A stretch of 27,526 nt of DNA from positions 1 to 27,526 of IMG/VR virus record IMGVR_UViG_3300047471_000245; one strand, 5' to 3'. The translations under genes were made by a program, and so were the position numbers. How positions within the stretch are numbered: the stretch's first letter is position 1; each line of letters opens with the position of its first letter. Of this stretch, positions 7,483 to 15,729 are shown one piece after another. Origin of the DNA: a virus. The notes under the pieces are model-generated. The model was not told where the DNA came from. It was given only the letters and a program-made list of their open reading frames with translations, and ran no database searches.

Positions 7483-7845
7483 ATGGCCAAGGCTTTGACA
7501 GCCATCTCCCACGGCAGCACGGGGAAGGACGGGAAGGTCACCCCCTATGCCGTTGAGGAGGGCGAAACCGTCGACAAGGGCAAGTTCACCAAGGAGGAGT
7601 GGGCCGCACTCGTGGAAGGCAAGGCCGTCACCGAAGACGACAACGCCTCGATCCCGGGTTCGTTCGACAACACTGCCGACAACCAGAACGCTGCTGACGG
7701 GTCGCCGGTTTCGACCGACGACGCCGAGACACATCAGGCGAAGCTGGATGCGTTGGCTGGTGAACCTGCTCCAGAAGCACAGGTGAGTGACGAACCTGGG
7801 CTGCTCGGCGATCCTGAACCACCTGCGGACGGCGGAGGCGGATAG
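7483..7845 (+). CDS. Small acidic head-region protein, unknown function
   Basis: A 120-aa protein between major capsid and head completion genes. The N-terminal half has short strands and the motif 'KFTKEEWAALVEGKAVTE'; the C-terminal half is acidic, Pro/Gly-rich and probably disordered, ending in four glycines. The ATG at 7483 is preceded by GGGGGTGTGA. A similar architecture recurs in the 82-aa protein at 9364. Its location suggests a capsid-associated or connector role, but I do not recognise a specific function. Confidence 0.65.
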   Translation: MAKALTAISHGSTGKDGKVTPYAVEEGETVDKGKFTKEEWAALVEGKAVTEDDNASIPGSFDNTADNQNAADGSPVSTDDAETHQAKLDALAGEPAPEAQVSDEPGLLGDPEPPADGGGG

Positions 7846-7848
7846 CCG

Positions 7849-8349
7849 ATGCCACTTGCCAGCTACACGGACGCGAACAACTGGTTGGACAAGACGAAGA
7901 TCAAGCTCACGTCGGACGATCAGGCACTCCCGGTTTCGTTGCGGGCTGATCCCATCATCGTGGGTCAACTGGCCCAAATCTATCCAGACCACGCGTCGCT
8001 ATGGGCGGTTGCGCCCGTAGGGCTTCAGGAGGCGACTCCTGCGCTCGTCCGTGACATCGCTGGCTTGCTGTACGCCGCATACTACTACGAAGAGAAGTAC
8101 TCCGAAGTCACCAACCGTGCCTCCTCCTACTCTCGTCATCTTGAGGCCCGAGCGACTGACCTTATCGCTGGTCTTCGCTCGGGCCTCTTGGTGCTCGCCG
8201 ATGTCTCTTACGGGTCAGCCACCGTGGCTGGTCAGGGAGACGTATGGCCAAACGACACCACGATCGTGAACCCTCTGGGCGACAATCCACAGGTCGGACT
8301 CGACGACTTCGCTCCGGATATCAAGTTCACCATGGACAAGGTGTTCTGA
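7849..8349 (+). CDS. Head-tail connector/head completion protein
   Basis: A 166-aa protein after the capsid genes, where the adaptor that docks under the portal is normally encoded. It begins 'MPLASYTDANNWLDKTKIKL', and the central helices include 'VRDIAGLLYAAYYYEEKYSE' and 'RHLEARATDLIAGLRSG', consistent with the helical bundle of gp6-type adaptors; the tail is a beta-rich extension. Its stop overlaps the next start (TGATG), implying coupled translation. Exact subtype is uncertain. Confidence 0.65.
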   Translation: MPLASYTDANNWLDKTKIKLTSDDQALPVSLRADPIIVGQLAQIYPDHASLWAVAPVGLQEATPALVRDIAGLLYAAYYYEEKYSEVTNRASSYSRHLEARATDLIAGLRSGLLVLADVSYGSATVAGQGDVWPNDTTIVNPLGDNPQVGLDDFAPDIKFTMDKVF

Positions 8350-8921
8350 TGGCAGCTCCTCGTGGAGCTGTTGAGGTACTCATTACACCCAACCCGACTG
8401 TCGTTGCTCAGTTATGGTTCACTGCAGCAGGACGCGATCTTAGGGTCCCCATGGAAGATACTCTCGGCCTGTGGGGATCTGAGATCGACACTAACTTCCG
8501 TGAGGCTGGCCGCCCTGAACGATGGGCACCGCTTGCGGCTGGAACGATCGCGCATCGGTTCGCTCGCCATATGGCTGGTGTGAAATCTGGACTGCGCGAG
8601 GCAAAGAAGACCGGAGTTGGTCTTGAAGGAGCAGGTGCTAGGTTCTTCTTGGCTGAGCGCCTGTTCTCCGGTCGTCAAACTCCATTGATCGACACTGGCG
8701 AACTTGAGAAGGGTGCCAGTGATCCTTCCAACTGGTCGGTTGAGGGTGGAAATCCGGCGATTGCTCAGATGCGAGATCCGACCGGTTATGGATTGTACCA
8801 CCTTGTTGGACGAGACACACCCAACTTTATGCCCGTAAGGGACTGGGCTTTCATTTCGGATGAAGCTCTTGACGAAGCTGGCATTTACATGACTGACTAC
8901 ATCACACAGGGCTTGCCATAA
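8349..8921 (+). CDS. Virion morphogenesis protein, Mu gpG-like
   Basis: A 190-aa protein resembling the phage virion morphogenesis family of Mu gpG, which acts in tail completion and head-tail joining. Family-like features are 'GRPERWAPLAAGTIAHR' (substrate-like 'RW.PL..T' pattern) and 'PLIDTGELEKGAS' (the 'LIDTG.L' motif), followed by 'YGLYHLVG' and 'MPVRDWAFIS', which correspond to the 'Y...HQ.G' and 'P.R.f.g.s' positions. ATG 8349 overlaps the previous stop. Its neighbours, a connector before and a likely tail terminator after, fit this role. Confidence 0.72.
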   Translation: MAAPRGAVEVLITPNPTVVAQLWFTAAGRDLRVPMEDTLGLWGSEIDTNFREAGRPERWAPLAAGTIAHRFARHMAGVKSGLREAKKTGVGLEGAGARFFLAERLFSGRQTPLIDTGELEKGASDPSNWSVEGGNPAIAQMRDPTGYGLYHLVGRDTPNFMPVRDWAFISDEALDEAGIYMTDYITQGLP

Positions 8922-9364
8922 TGCTCCCTTATTGGGTACACACTTCTGACGCAATGAACTGGCTTATTGCTCAGTTTCAGGCCAACTTGGGCATTACGGA
9001 ACCTCCCCTTGCAGGTGTGTACTATGGGATGGATGAACTCGTTCCTACTTTCCCGGCAATATGCGTGGTTGGTGGTCAGAAGGAACGTTTGGTGGAGGAG
9101 ACACAACGTGTCGGTCTCAACATCCGGGTCGACGTTCTTGTCGTTCACCAGATGATCCAGTCCAACGAGCTGACTCGTCAGCAAGTTGATCACCAGGCTG
9201 AAGCGGTAGAGGACTTCCTTATCGCGAACCCGAACGCAAGTGGAAACGTTGTCTTTGCCACCGTGACTCGAGTCGATCCGGGTCAGGCTGCGTTTGGTGA
9301 TACAATGACGCAAGCCTCAAGGCTGCGTTGGGAGGCAATCTCCAGACAGGATCTGGTGATGTAA
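8921..9364 (+). CDS. Putative tail terminator/tail completion protein
   Basis: A 147-aa protein between the gpG-like protein and the tail tube gene. It has the mixed alpha/beta pattern of tail terminators: an N-terminal helix 'AMNWLIAQFQANLG', strand 'FPAICVVGG', strand 'LNIRVDVLVVH', and helix 'RQQVDHQAEAVEDFLIAN'. Such proteins cap the tail tube and join it to the head. The start and stop overlap neighbours by one base (TAATG), showing tight coupling. The call is mainly from position and predicted fold. Confidence 0.6.
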   Translation: MLPYWVHTSDAMNWLIAQFQANLGITEPPLAGVYYGMDELVPTFPAICVVGGQKERLVEETQRVGLNIRVDVLVVHQMIQSNELTRQQVDHQAEAVEDFLIANPNASGNVVFATVTRVDPGQAAFGDTMTQASRLRWEAISRQDLVM

Positions 9365-9612
9365 TGTACTACAAGGTCACGTTCTACGCGGAGGCCTCAC
9401 CTCGTGGGGAGCTCTTCGATCTCCAGTACGTCGGTGCGATCACGAACGGTACCGGCGAAGGGAAGATCGTCGAGCTCACGGAGGAGCAGGTAGCTTCGTT
9501 GCAAGGCAACTCGGCGGTGACGCTCGAGCCGACGGAAGCTCCGCCAGAACCAGAGCCCGTGCCTGAAGCAGTCGTGCAAGACGAACAGGCTCCGGAGGGA
9601 GGTGAAACCTAG
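9364..9612 (+). CDS. Small acidic-tailed protein before tail tube, unknown
   Basis: An 82-aa protein starting in a TAATG overlap and ending exactly at the GTG start of the tail tube gene. The N-terminal half contains strands 'YYKVTFYAEAS' and 'DLQYVGAITN' and the motif 'IVELTEEQVASLQGNSAVTL'; the remainder is Glu/Pro-rich and likely disordered. The motif resembles that in the 120-aa protein at 7483, suggesting related small structural proteins. Function is unknown. Confidence 0.65.
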   Translation: MYYKVTFYAEASPRGELFDLQYVGAITNGTGEGKIVELTEEQVASLQGNSAVTLEPTEAPPEPEPVPEAVVQDEQAPEGGET

Positions 9613-10568
9613 TGCCAATCCAGATCGGTGGTCACGGTTACGTCGGTCTTGGAATCGAGACGGCTGTCGGTACGTACGCCATTCCAACGAAGTTCATTCC
9701 GATTCGGTCTGAGTCACTCGTGCTTGTGGAGGACAAGATCTACCGGACGAACGTCCGAGGGCTGGCTGACCGTTCCGGTGCAGTTCAGGGTCCGACGCAC
9801 GTCGAAGGTGACATCACCTTCGAGGTCACGTCCGACTTCCTGATCTACATGTTCTACGGCGGTCGGTTCGGCATCACCAAGACCGGTGCCATGGCACCGT
9901 TCACGTACACGATCGTTCCGACGCACATCACCAAGCCGTCAACCGGTATTGGTCCGTCGGTCAACAAGACGTACAGCATCTACGTCCTGCGAGCTGACAA
10001 CCCGAGGGGCTACCTGGGTTGTTCGATCAGCCAGCTGGCGTTCTCGTTGGACAACGGGATGCTCATGTGTACGGCCGGGATCATGGGGATCGACGAGCAG
10101 ACGGAGACATCGACAGCATCCTCGTTCTCTGGCGGTGGGGTTCCGTTCCCGTTGTCGGTGAACACGCTTGAGGTGCCGACGGCTTCTCCACGTGCTGACG
10201 CCGACTCCTGGACCTTGACGATCAACGACAACCTCAGCCCGGCTTTCCGACTTTCCGGACAAAGGAAGCCTTCGTACTTGGTTTGGGGAGAGCGCGAGAT
10301 CTCCGGCGGGTTCGAAGTCGACTACGACGCACTTACCGACTACAACGCCTTCATTGCCCAGACCCAACAGACTCTGCACTGGAAGTCCATCAACAACGCC
10401 GCCTCTGACTCCATCGACATCACTGCCAACACGCAGGTGTTCGACTCGTTCCAGGTCAACTTGGGTTCGATCGGGGATCTTCAGAGAGCGGCAGTTGCGT
10501 ATCATGCCTTCTACGGGTCGACCGATGCCCTGACGATCGTCATCAAGACGAACGAGTCCATCTTGTAA
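9612..10568 (+). CDS. Major tail tube protein
   Basis: A 318-aa beta-rich protein that should polymerise as the tail tube around the tape measure protein. The start 'MPIQIGGHGYVGLGIETAVGT' is typical of tail tube proteins of long-tailed phages, as are 'HVEGDITFEVTSDFLIYMFY' and 'GGFEVDYDALTDYNAF'. It lies directly upstream of the frameshifted chaperone and tape measure genes, the canonical order. The GTG start shares bases with the previous stop and follows GGAGGGAGGTGA. Confidence 0.85.
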   Translation: MPIQIGGHGYVGLGIETAVGTYAIPTKFIPIRSESLVLVEDKIYRTNVRGLADRSGAVQGPTHVEGDITFEVTSDFLIYMFYGGRFGITKTGAMAPFTYTIVPTHITKPSTGIGPSVNKTYSIYVLRADNPRGYLGCSISQLAFSLDNGMLMCTAGIMGIDEQTETSTASSFSGGGVPFPLSVNTLEVPTASPRADADSWTLTINDNLSPAFRLSGQRKPSYLVWGEREISGGFEVDYDALTDYNAFIAQTQQTLHWKSINNAASDSIDITANTQVFDSFQVNLGSIGDLQRAAVAYHAFYGSTDALTIVIKTNESIL

Positions 10569-10601
10569 CAACCGGCCCACGACATCTGAGGGGAGACTTA
10601 G

Positions 10602-11024
10602 ATGCCAAAGGCAACAACCAGTAAGGAGACAACCAGGTTCGAACTCGAATCCTGCGAGGGCGGCTATGTCGTTCTTCGCAAGATGACATACGGTGAGACC
10701 CTGAAGTCGAGGGAACTCGCTGCGACCTTCTCGGGGTCGCGTGGCAGGAACGAGGCGGAGATGTCTATGGGCATCACCGCCTCAGCCATGTATATGCTTC
10801 AGCGTTCGATCGTGGACCACAACTTGGAAGATGACGAAGCCCGACTTCTCAACTTCAACAACAAGGCCGACGTCGACAAGCTTGACCCAGCCATCGCGGA
10901 GGAGGTCGAGAACCTGATCGACGACCTGAACGCGAGGAAGCCGGTCGAGGAACTTGCCCCTTTGGCGAAGGTCTCCGGGCTGCCTTCTACGGGCGCAGCT
11001 TTGGAGACGATCTCGAAGTCGTAG
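10602..11024 (+). CDS. Tail assembly chaperone, unshifted product
   Basis: A 140-aa protein between the tail tube and tape measure genes, equivalent to lambda gpG. It binds the tape measure protein during tail assembly and is absent from the finished tail. It has an N-terminal beta region ('FELESCEGGYVVLRKMTYGE') and acidic helices 'DKLDPAIAEEVENLIDDLN'. The ATG is preceded by GGGGAGA. Near its end the heptamer CCCTTTG at 10958-10964 allows a -1 shift into a downstream frame, giving the longer product. Confidence 0.82.
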   Translation: MPKATTSKETTRFELESCEGGYVVLRKMTYGETLKSRELAATFSGSRGRNEAEMSMGITASAMYMLQRSIVDHNLEDDEARLLNFNNKADVDKLDPAIAEEVENLIDDLNARKPVEELAPLAKVSGLPSTGAALETISKS

Positions 11025-11191
11025 CTGTCATGAGGGTCGCCGGGCTCTGCGAAGCCCTCCACGTTCTTCCAGAGCCCGGCGGCCTCCTAGACCAAGACCC
11101 GTACTGGATTGACCGCATCACCTTGTACTTAGAAGTAAAGTCCGCAGTCGAGGCAGAACGGCAGAAGGAGCAAAGTGGCCGGCCTGTTTGA
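10602..11191 (+). CDS. Tail assembly chaperone, -1 frameshift fusion
   Basis: The longer form, equivalent to lambda gpGT, is join(10602..10964, 10964..11191), 196 aa. In the zero frame the codons are GCC CCT TTG. Slipping back one base on C-CCT-TTG re-pairs both tRNAs with CCC and TTT, the canonical X-XXY-YYZ arrangement. The shifted frame has no stop until TGA at 11189 and encodes 75 residues such as 'AAFYGRSFGDDLEVVAVMRV' and 'LDQDPYWIDRITLYLEV', typical of the C-terminal half of these fusions. Its end overlaps the tape measure start by 17 bases. The shift itself is inferred. Confidence 0.8.
10958..10964 (+). promoter_or_regulatory. Programmed -1 frameshift site CCCTTTG
   Basis: The heptamer is in the correct phase (C CCT TTG) within the chaperone gene, 58 bases before the zero-frame stop, and leads into an open -1 frame that continues to 11191. 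Confidence 0.75.
11034..11085 (+). other. Long RNA stem-loop after chaperone stop
   Basis: Positions 11034-11049 can pair with 11070-11085 in 16 consecutive pairs (two G-U), including a perfect 11-bp GC-rich core, GCCGGGCTCTG with its complement, around a 20-base loop. It begins ten bases after the zero-frame stop and lies inside the shifted reading frame. There is no T-tract after it, so it does not look like an intrinsic terminator. It could slow ribosomes, stabilise mRNA ends or influence tape measure translation. Confidence 0.6.
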
Positions 11192-14100
11192 CATGATGCG
11201 CCGCCAGGGTGGCGGAGGGACAGTAACGCGCGAGTTCCTAATCCAGATCCTGGCGAATGATCAATCCTCGGCAGCCTTGAAGAAGGCTGCTAACAACATG
11301 TTGCTGATGGGGAACGCTTCCTTGAAGGCGTTCGGTCAGTACATGGTCTGGACTCGTGTTGGTCAAACGATGTCCAACGTCGGTGATTCTATCCTTCGTG
11401 CTGCGGGTGCTGCAGGGAAGATGGCCGCCGACTTCGATTACCAGATGCGTCTGGTAAGAACGCAGACAAACCTGACTAACAAACAGTTCCAGGATCTGGT
11501 CAATAAGGCGCTCGACGTCTCAAGTAAGGTTCCTCAGTCTGCTTCAGACGTGGCTCAAGGTCTGTATGACATCTTCTCCTCCACTGACGTTGGTTACAAG
11601 AAGGCTGTGTACATGATCAAGAACTTCGCCATTGCAGCTACGTCTGGTGGTACTGACATCACCACAGTGGAGCGGTCAATCATCTCCGAGATGAACGCTT
11701 TCCATCTACCTGTTTCACAAACGACTCACTTGCTGAACCTTCAGTTCCAGATGGTCCGTTACGGTGTCGGTACGTACGAAGACTTCGCATCAGCCATCGG
11801 GAACATGCTTCCTGCAGGACGGAGCATGGGTCAGACGTTAGAGACCCTTGCAGGTGCTGCCGCGTTCATGTCAAGGAACGGCTTCACTGCTGCGCAGGCA
11901 ACGATCTCGGTTGCACGTGCTCTTGACCAGCTTACTCGCCATAGGCAAGACATCAAGGACACTCTGGGTATCGATATCGTTGACAAGTCAACGGGTCAGT
12001 ACAAGCAGCTGAACGTCATCATGGGTGAGTTCGCCAAGAAGATGGCGGGCATGACCGGTCCGCAACGTGAAGCGGCGTTCAAGAGCATGTTCGGAGCGGG
12101 TGAAATCCGAGCGATGCGGTTCTTCCGTGTTGCGATTCCGAACTTTGCGGCTCTTCAGAAGATGACTGACCACATGGGTGCCTCTGGTGGAGCACTCAAC
12201 CGAGCGTTCGGGGATGTCAAGACCTCGCCGCTCATTCAGTTCAGGATTCTGCTGAACTCAGTCCGTGTGTCAGCTATCCGGCTTGCAGACGAGTTCCTTC
12301 CGTACGCCATCGAGTTCCTGAAGGTCATCAAGGACCTAATGCTCTGGTTCGGAAGGGTTCCTGCTCCGATGCGACACTTGATTGCACTCATGCTAATCCT
12401 AGCAGGTGCATTCTTGTCGGTGGCTGGTCGTATCGTGTTCTTCATGGGCTCTCTCAAGGGTATCGCTTCCATTATGGGTTTGACTGGTGACTCAATGACA
12501 GCCCTACTCGGCCCTGTGGGGCTTGTCATAATCGCCGTTGCGGCCCTTGCACTTGGTGCGTACTTCCTTATCAAGAACTGGAAGGCGGTCAGTACGTGGT
12601 GGGAACGTAACTGGAAGACCATAGTGTACATTGCGGGAGCAGCGGTTGCTTTCTTGGCACCGCTGCTTTCGGTCTTCCTTGTCGGGAAGCTGGTCGAGTT
12701 AGGTGCGGCCTTCATGGACCTTGTGAAGGTCGTCAGGATGTCCATTGGCATCCTGAGTGCAGTGTTCAAGTCCTTCCTGGCTTCGAACTGGATTGTACTT
12801 GTGATCGGACTCGTTATACTTGCTGCGTACTTGATTATCACGCACTGGGGAGCTGTCAAGCGGTTCCTCCTCAAGGTGTGGGACGATATCAAGAAGGCTG
12901 CGGTTGCTGTTTGGAACTGGTTAGTCAGGTTCTACAGCAGTACGACTGGCAAGATCGTTCGTGCCATCCTCGTACCTTGGACCTTCCTCATCGGATGGTT
13001 GATCGACCACTGGCAGGGTGTTGTTACGGCTGCTGGTGTGATATGGGGCGCTCTTACGGTTGTCTTCAACAAGGTCATCATGCCTCTTGTGCACTTCCTC
13101 CAAACGGTATGGGACATTATCGTAGCCAATGCAAAGGTAGCGTTCCAGATCCTATACACTGTCTTCTCCACGTCTTTGGCGGTACTCGTTCTTGCCTGGA
13201 CTGTCGCTTGGGATATTGTGTCCCTTGCCTGGAAGATTCTTTGGCAAGGGATCAAGATTTACTGGTACGCCATAGGTTACCCTGTCTTCCTTGTCATTCG
13301 GACCATCATCGAACTTCAGGTCAAGTACATCGTCTGGCTCTGGAATCACGTACTCAGGCCTGCTTGGGATGCTCTATGGCGAGGTATCCACTTCGCCTGG
13401 GAGAATGTTGGGCATCCAATCTTCACTGGCATCAGGGACGTGGCCAGATGGCTTTGGAACAACGTCCTGCACCCAACCTTCACGGAGCTCGGCCGAGAAT
13501 GGAACGATATCTGGACCAAGGCAAAGTGGGTCTGGCAGAATATTGGTGCGCCTGTCCTTCACGCCATCAGCCTTGCGTTTCAGGGCCTCAGGAAGGGTCT
13601 CGGCATTGTCTGGGGTGACATCACTAGGGCCTGGTCAGCTTTCTGGGTGGGTCTAGAGGCAGTCGCTGGTCGGATTGTCAACGGCATCCTTGGTGTTGTA
13701 GAGGCCTTCGTGAACTTCTTCATCAACGCCCTGAACTGGGTTCGTACCAAGTTCGGGCTAGATGCAATAGGGAAGGTCAGCCTTGGTCGAGTTCACTGGG
13801 GTGATCAAGGTGGAGGCGGAGGTGGAGGTGGTAGTCAAGGTCACCTTGCCAAGGGTACCAAGAACTGGAGGGGCGGCTGGGCCTGGGTTGGAGAAGAAGG
13901 CCCAGAGGTCATGTACGTACCGAAGAACGCCCAGGTATGGACTCATAGCCAGTCGAAGAAGTTGTTCGGTTCACCTGATACTGGGTTCGCCCTAGGATTG
14001 GAACCTCCGATCTCGATTCCTGGTATTGGAGGTGCACTTGACTGGCTTGGCAAGGCAATCGGAATGGGCATCTCTAAGGGCACTGGCTTCTTGGTGAATG

Positions 14101-14798
14101 CAGCTCTGAAACTCTTCCACGTTCATGCTCCACTTATCAAGAACATGGTCATGACGGGTGCAGAACTCTTTACGAGCCTGAAGAACAGCTTCTTCACCTG
14201 GGCAAAGGGTCTACTTGGTAAGGTTCAAGTCTCAGGTGGCGGAACAAGTTTCTCTGGTCAAGGCGGGATCGTAGGTGGATGGGGTCCTGCTGGTTCTCCG
14301 AACGCTAACGTGTACCGGAATGCAGTTCAAGCGGCCTGGCCAGGTTTGCGCTTTGCAGGTATCTACAACCGCAGGTTCATTGCAGGCACGAACGTTTGGT
14401 CACAGCACGCCTACGGAAACGCAGTGGACGAGATGGTACCGAGCCTATCCTACGGCGATCAGGTCCGTGCGTGGGTTGCCGGTAGAGCTGGAATGTTCCA
14501 TCTTGCACACCTCTTGTGGCGAGTTCCTGGCCACTTCAACCATATCCACGCTGACTTCTGGCCACAGGGTATCGGGACTCCAAGAGCAGGTGGCGGCTGG
14601 ATCAACGAACCCATCCTGGGTGTCGGACGATCTGGCCGTACGTACAGTTTCGGTGAACGTGAGTCAGAGTACATTACACCGGCTTCGAAGATGGGCAATA
14701 CAGGTGGACACACTTTCAACTTCTATGGCATTCATCAACATGACACGGGTGAGATCATCCGTGCCATCAACTGGGAACTAGCGACAGACAGGCATTGA
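11175..14798 (+). CDS. Tape measure protein with M15-like peptidase domain
   Basis: A 1207-aa protein setting tail length; at about 1.5 angstrom per residue the tail would be near 180 nm. Residues about 20-350 match the TP901-type tape measure core ('IISEMNAFHLPVSQTT', 'MLPAGRSMGQTLETLAGAAA'). At least four hydrophobic segments follow (about residues 395-600). Next are Trp-rich repeats (about 680-820), a run of eight glycines near 880 and 'GEEGPEVMYVPKNAQVW'. Near the C-terminus 'WSQHAYGNAVDE' (about 1075) and 'HFNHIHADF' (about 1120) give the H-x6-D...H-x-H pattern of zinc M15 peptidases, suggesting peptidoglycan cleavage during DNA entry. GTG 11175 follows AAGGAG by five bases. Confidence 0.9.
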   Translation: MAGLFDMMRRQGGGGTVTREFLIQILANDQSSAALKKAANNMLLMGNASLKAFGQYMVWTRVGQTMSNVGDSILRAAGAAGKMAADFDYQMRLVRTQTNLTNKQFQDLVNKALDVSSKVPQSASDVAQGLYDIFSSTDVGYKKAVYMIKNFAIAATSGGTDITTVERSIISEMNAFHLPVSQTTHLLNLQFQMVRYGVGTYEDFASAIGNMLPAGRSMGQTLETLAGAAAFMSRNGFTAAQATISVARALDQLTRHRQDIKDTLGIDIVDKSTGQYKQLNVIMGEFAKKMAGMTGPQREAAFKSMFGAGEIRAMRFFRVAIPNFAALQKMTDHMGASGGALNRAFGDVKTSPLIQFRILLNSVRVSAIRLADEFLPYAIEFLKVIKDLMLWFGRVPAPMRHLIALMLILAGAFLSVAGRIVFFMGSLKGIASIMGLTGDSMTALLGPVGLVIIAVAALALGAYFLIKNWKAVSTWWERNWKTIVYIAGAAVAFLAPLLSVFLVGKLVELGAAFMDLVKVVRMSIGILSAVFKSFLASNWIVLVIGLVILAAYLIITHWGAVKRFLLKVWDDIKKAAVAVWNWLVRFYSSTTGKIVRAILVPWTFLIGWLIDHWQGVVTAAGVIWGALTVVFNKVIMPLVHFLQTVWDIIVANAKVAFQILYTVFSTSLAVLVLAWTVAWDIVSLAWKILWQGIKIYWYAIGYPVFLVIRTIIELQVKYIVWLWNHVLRPAWDALWRGIHFAWENVGHPIFTGIRDVARWLWNNVLHPTFTELGREWNDIWTKAKWVWQNIGAPVLHAISLAFQGLRKGLGIVWGDITRAWSAFWVGLEAVAGRIVNGILGVVEAFVNFFINALNWVRTKFGLDAIGKVSLGRVHWGDQGGGGGGGGSQGHLAKGTKNWRGGWAWVGEEGPEVMYVPKNAQVWTHSQSKKLFGSPDTGFALGLEPPISIPGIGGALDWLGKAIGMGISKGTGFLVNAALKLFHVHAPLIKNMVMTGAELFTSLKNSFFTWAKGLLGKVQVSGGGTSFSGQGGIVGGWGPAGSPNANVYRNAVQAAWPGLRFAGIYNRRFIAGTNVWSQHAYGNAVDEMVPSLSYGDQVRAWVAGRAGMFHLAHLLWRVPGHFNHIHADFWPQGIGTPRAGGGWINEPILGVGRSGRTYSFGERESEYITPASKMGNTGGHTFNFYGIHQHDTGEIIRAINWELATDRH

Positions 14799-14799
14799 G

Positions 14800-15717
14800 A
14801 TGACCGTTTCACGTAGTCCAGTGTTCCAGTCATATTCGAGCTTATCCACCCTGAATGACTGGAACGTGGAGATCAATGGTCTGTTGATGGGTCCTGGCAC
14901 ACCTTACGGCATCATCAGCATCGACGGCCTTGATACTCCTGACTTCCGTGTCGACGACACTGTGAAGATGGGCGATCATGGTGACTTCCTGTTTGCTAAC
15001 TATGCAGACAAGAGGGTCATCACAACGACAGCAGACGCTATCGGAGTTCCTGCGACAGGTGACTTCGAGAACGTCATCAGCGGCTTGCGGGCGGCTGTTG
15101 GAGTCCCACAGCCCGACTATATCCGATACAGGTACAAGAAGCTTGGCGAGCCTACTCGAGTAGCGTTCGTCAAGCCGACTCGAGGGCCGAAGTACCTGGT
15201 GGATGTGAACTACAACATCGGGAACGCTCAGTGGGCTTCCGAGATGCAAGCTGGTGATCCTCGTATCTATGATGACGTACTTCAGGCCTTGACAACGAAC
15301 CCTGAAGTTGACTTTGGGTTCACATTCTCGGTGTCCTTCTCCATCGACTTCCTCGGAGGTACTACTGGTACTGTCAACTGTTTGAACACAGGTTCAGTTG
15401 AGGCACCCTGGCTTGCACGTATCGCGGGACCTGCAACTGACATTGCTATCACACACCTTTCACTCGGTCGAAGGATACGAGTCATCACCACTCTTGGTGT
15501 GGGAGACTACTTGGAGATTGACTCACTAGCTCGAACCATCATGTTGAATGGGCAAGCCAGTAGGTATGGGTCTATGGATCCGACTTCACAGTGGTTTGGA
15601 CTACTACCTGTACAAATCTCAAGTAGTACGGTTCCGGGTAATCCTCTTCTGTTCCAGGCATCTGGAACTAGTGGAAGTACGAACTGCACGGTTATTTGGC
15701 GCTCGGCGTGGATGTAG
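14800..15717 (+). CDS. Distal tail protein (Dit-like)
   Basis: A 305-aa protein directly after the tape measure gene, the standard place for the distal tail protein that forms the hub ring at the tail tip. The N-terminus 'NDWNVEINGLLMGPGTPYGI' and 'GLDTPDFRVDDTVKMGDHGD' match the tail-tip family common in actinophages. A beta-rich C-terminal half ('VNCLNTGSVEAPWLARIAGP', 'GDYLEIDSLARTIMLNG') resembles the galectin-like second domain of Dit proteins. The ATG lies next to the preceding TGA, suggesting coupling. Confidence 0.78.
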   Translation: MTVSRSPVFQSYSSLSTLNDWNVEINGLLMGPGTPYGIISIDGLDTPDFRVDDTVKMGDHGDFLFANYADKRVITTTADAIGVPATGDFENVISGLRAAVGVPQPDYIRYRYKKLGEPTRVAFVKPTRGPKYLVDVNYNIGNAQWASEMQAGDPRIYDDVLQALTTNPEVDFGFTFSVSFSIDFLGGTTGTVNCLNTGSVEAPWLARIAGPATDIAITHLSLGRRIRVITTLGVGDYLEIDSLARTIMLNGQASRYGSMDPTSQWFGLLPVQISSSTVPGNPLLFQASGTSGSTNCTVIWRSAWM

Positions 15718-15729
15718 GAAGGAGGTAAG

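Noticed and set aside
11034-11085. Stem-loop as intrinsic terminator
   Set aside because: No T-tract follows and it lies within the shifted reading frame just before the tape measure gene, where termination would be harmful.
12878-13618. 246-aa frame overlapping the tape measure gene
   Set aside because: Cys/His/Arg-rich translation typical of an out-of-frame read of a Trp-rich protein; no ribosome site.
13805-13845. Gly-codon run as a repeat element
   Set aside because: It encodes the flexible glycine linker of the tape measure protein and is not an independent DNA repeat.
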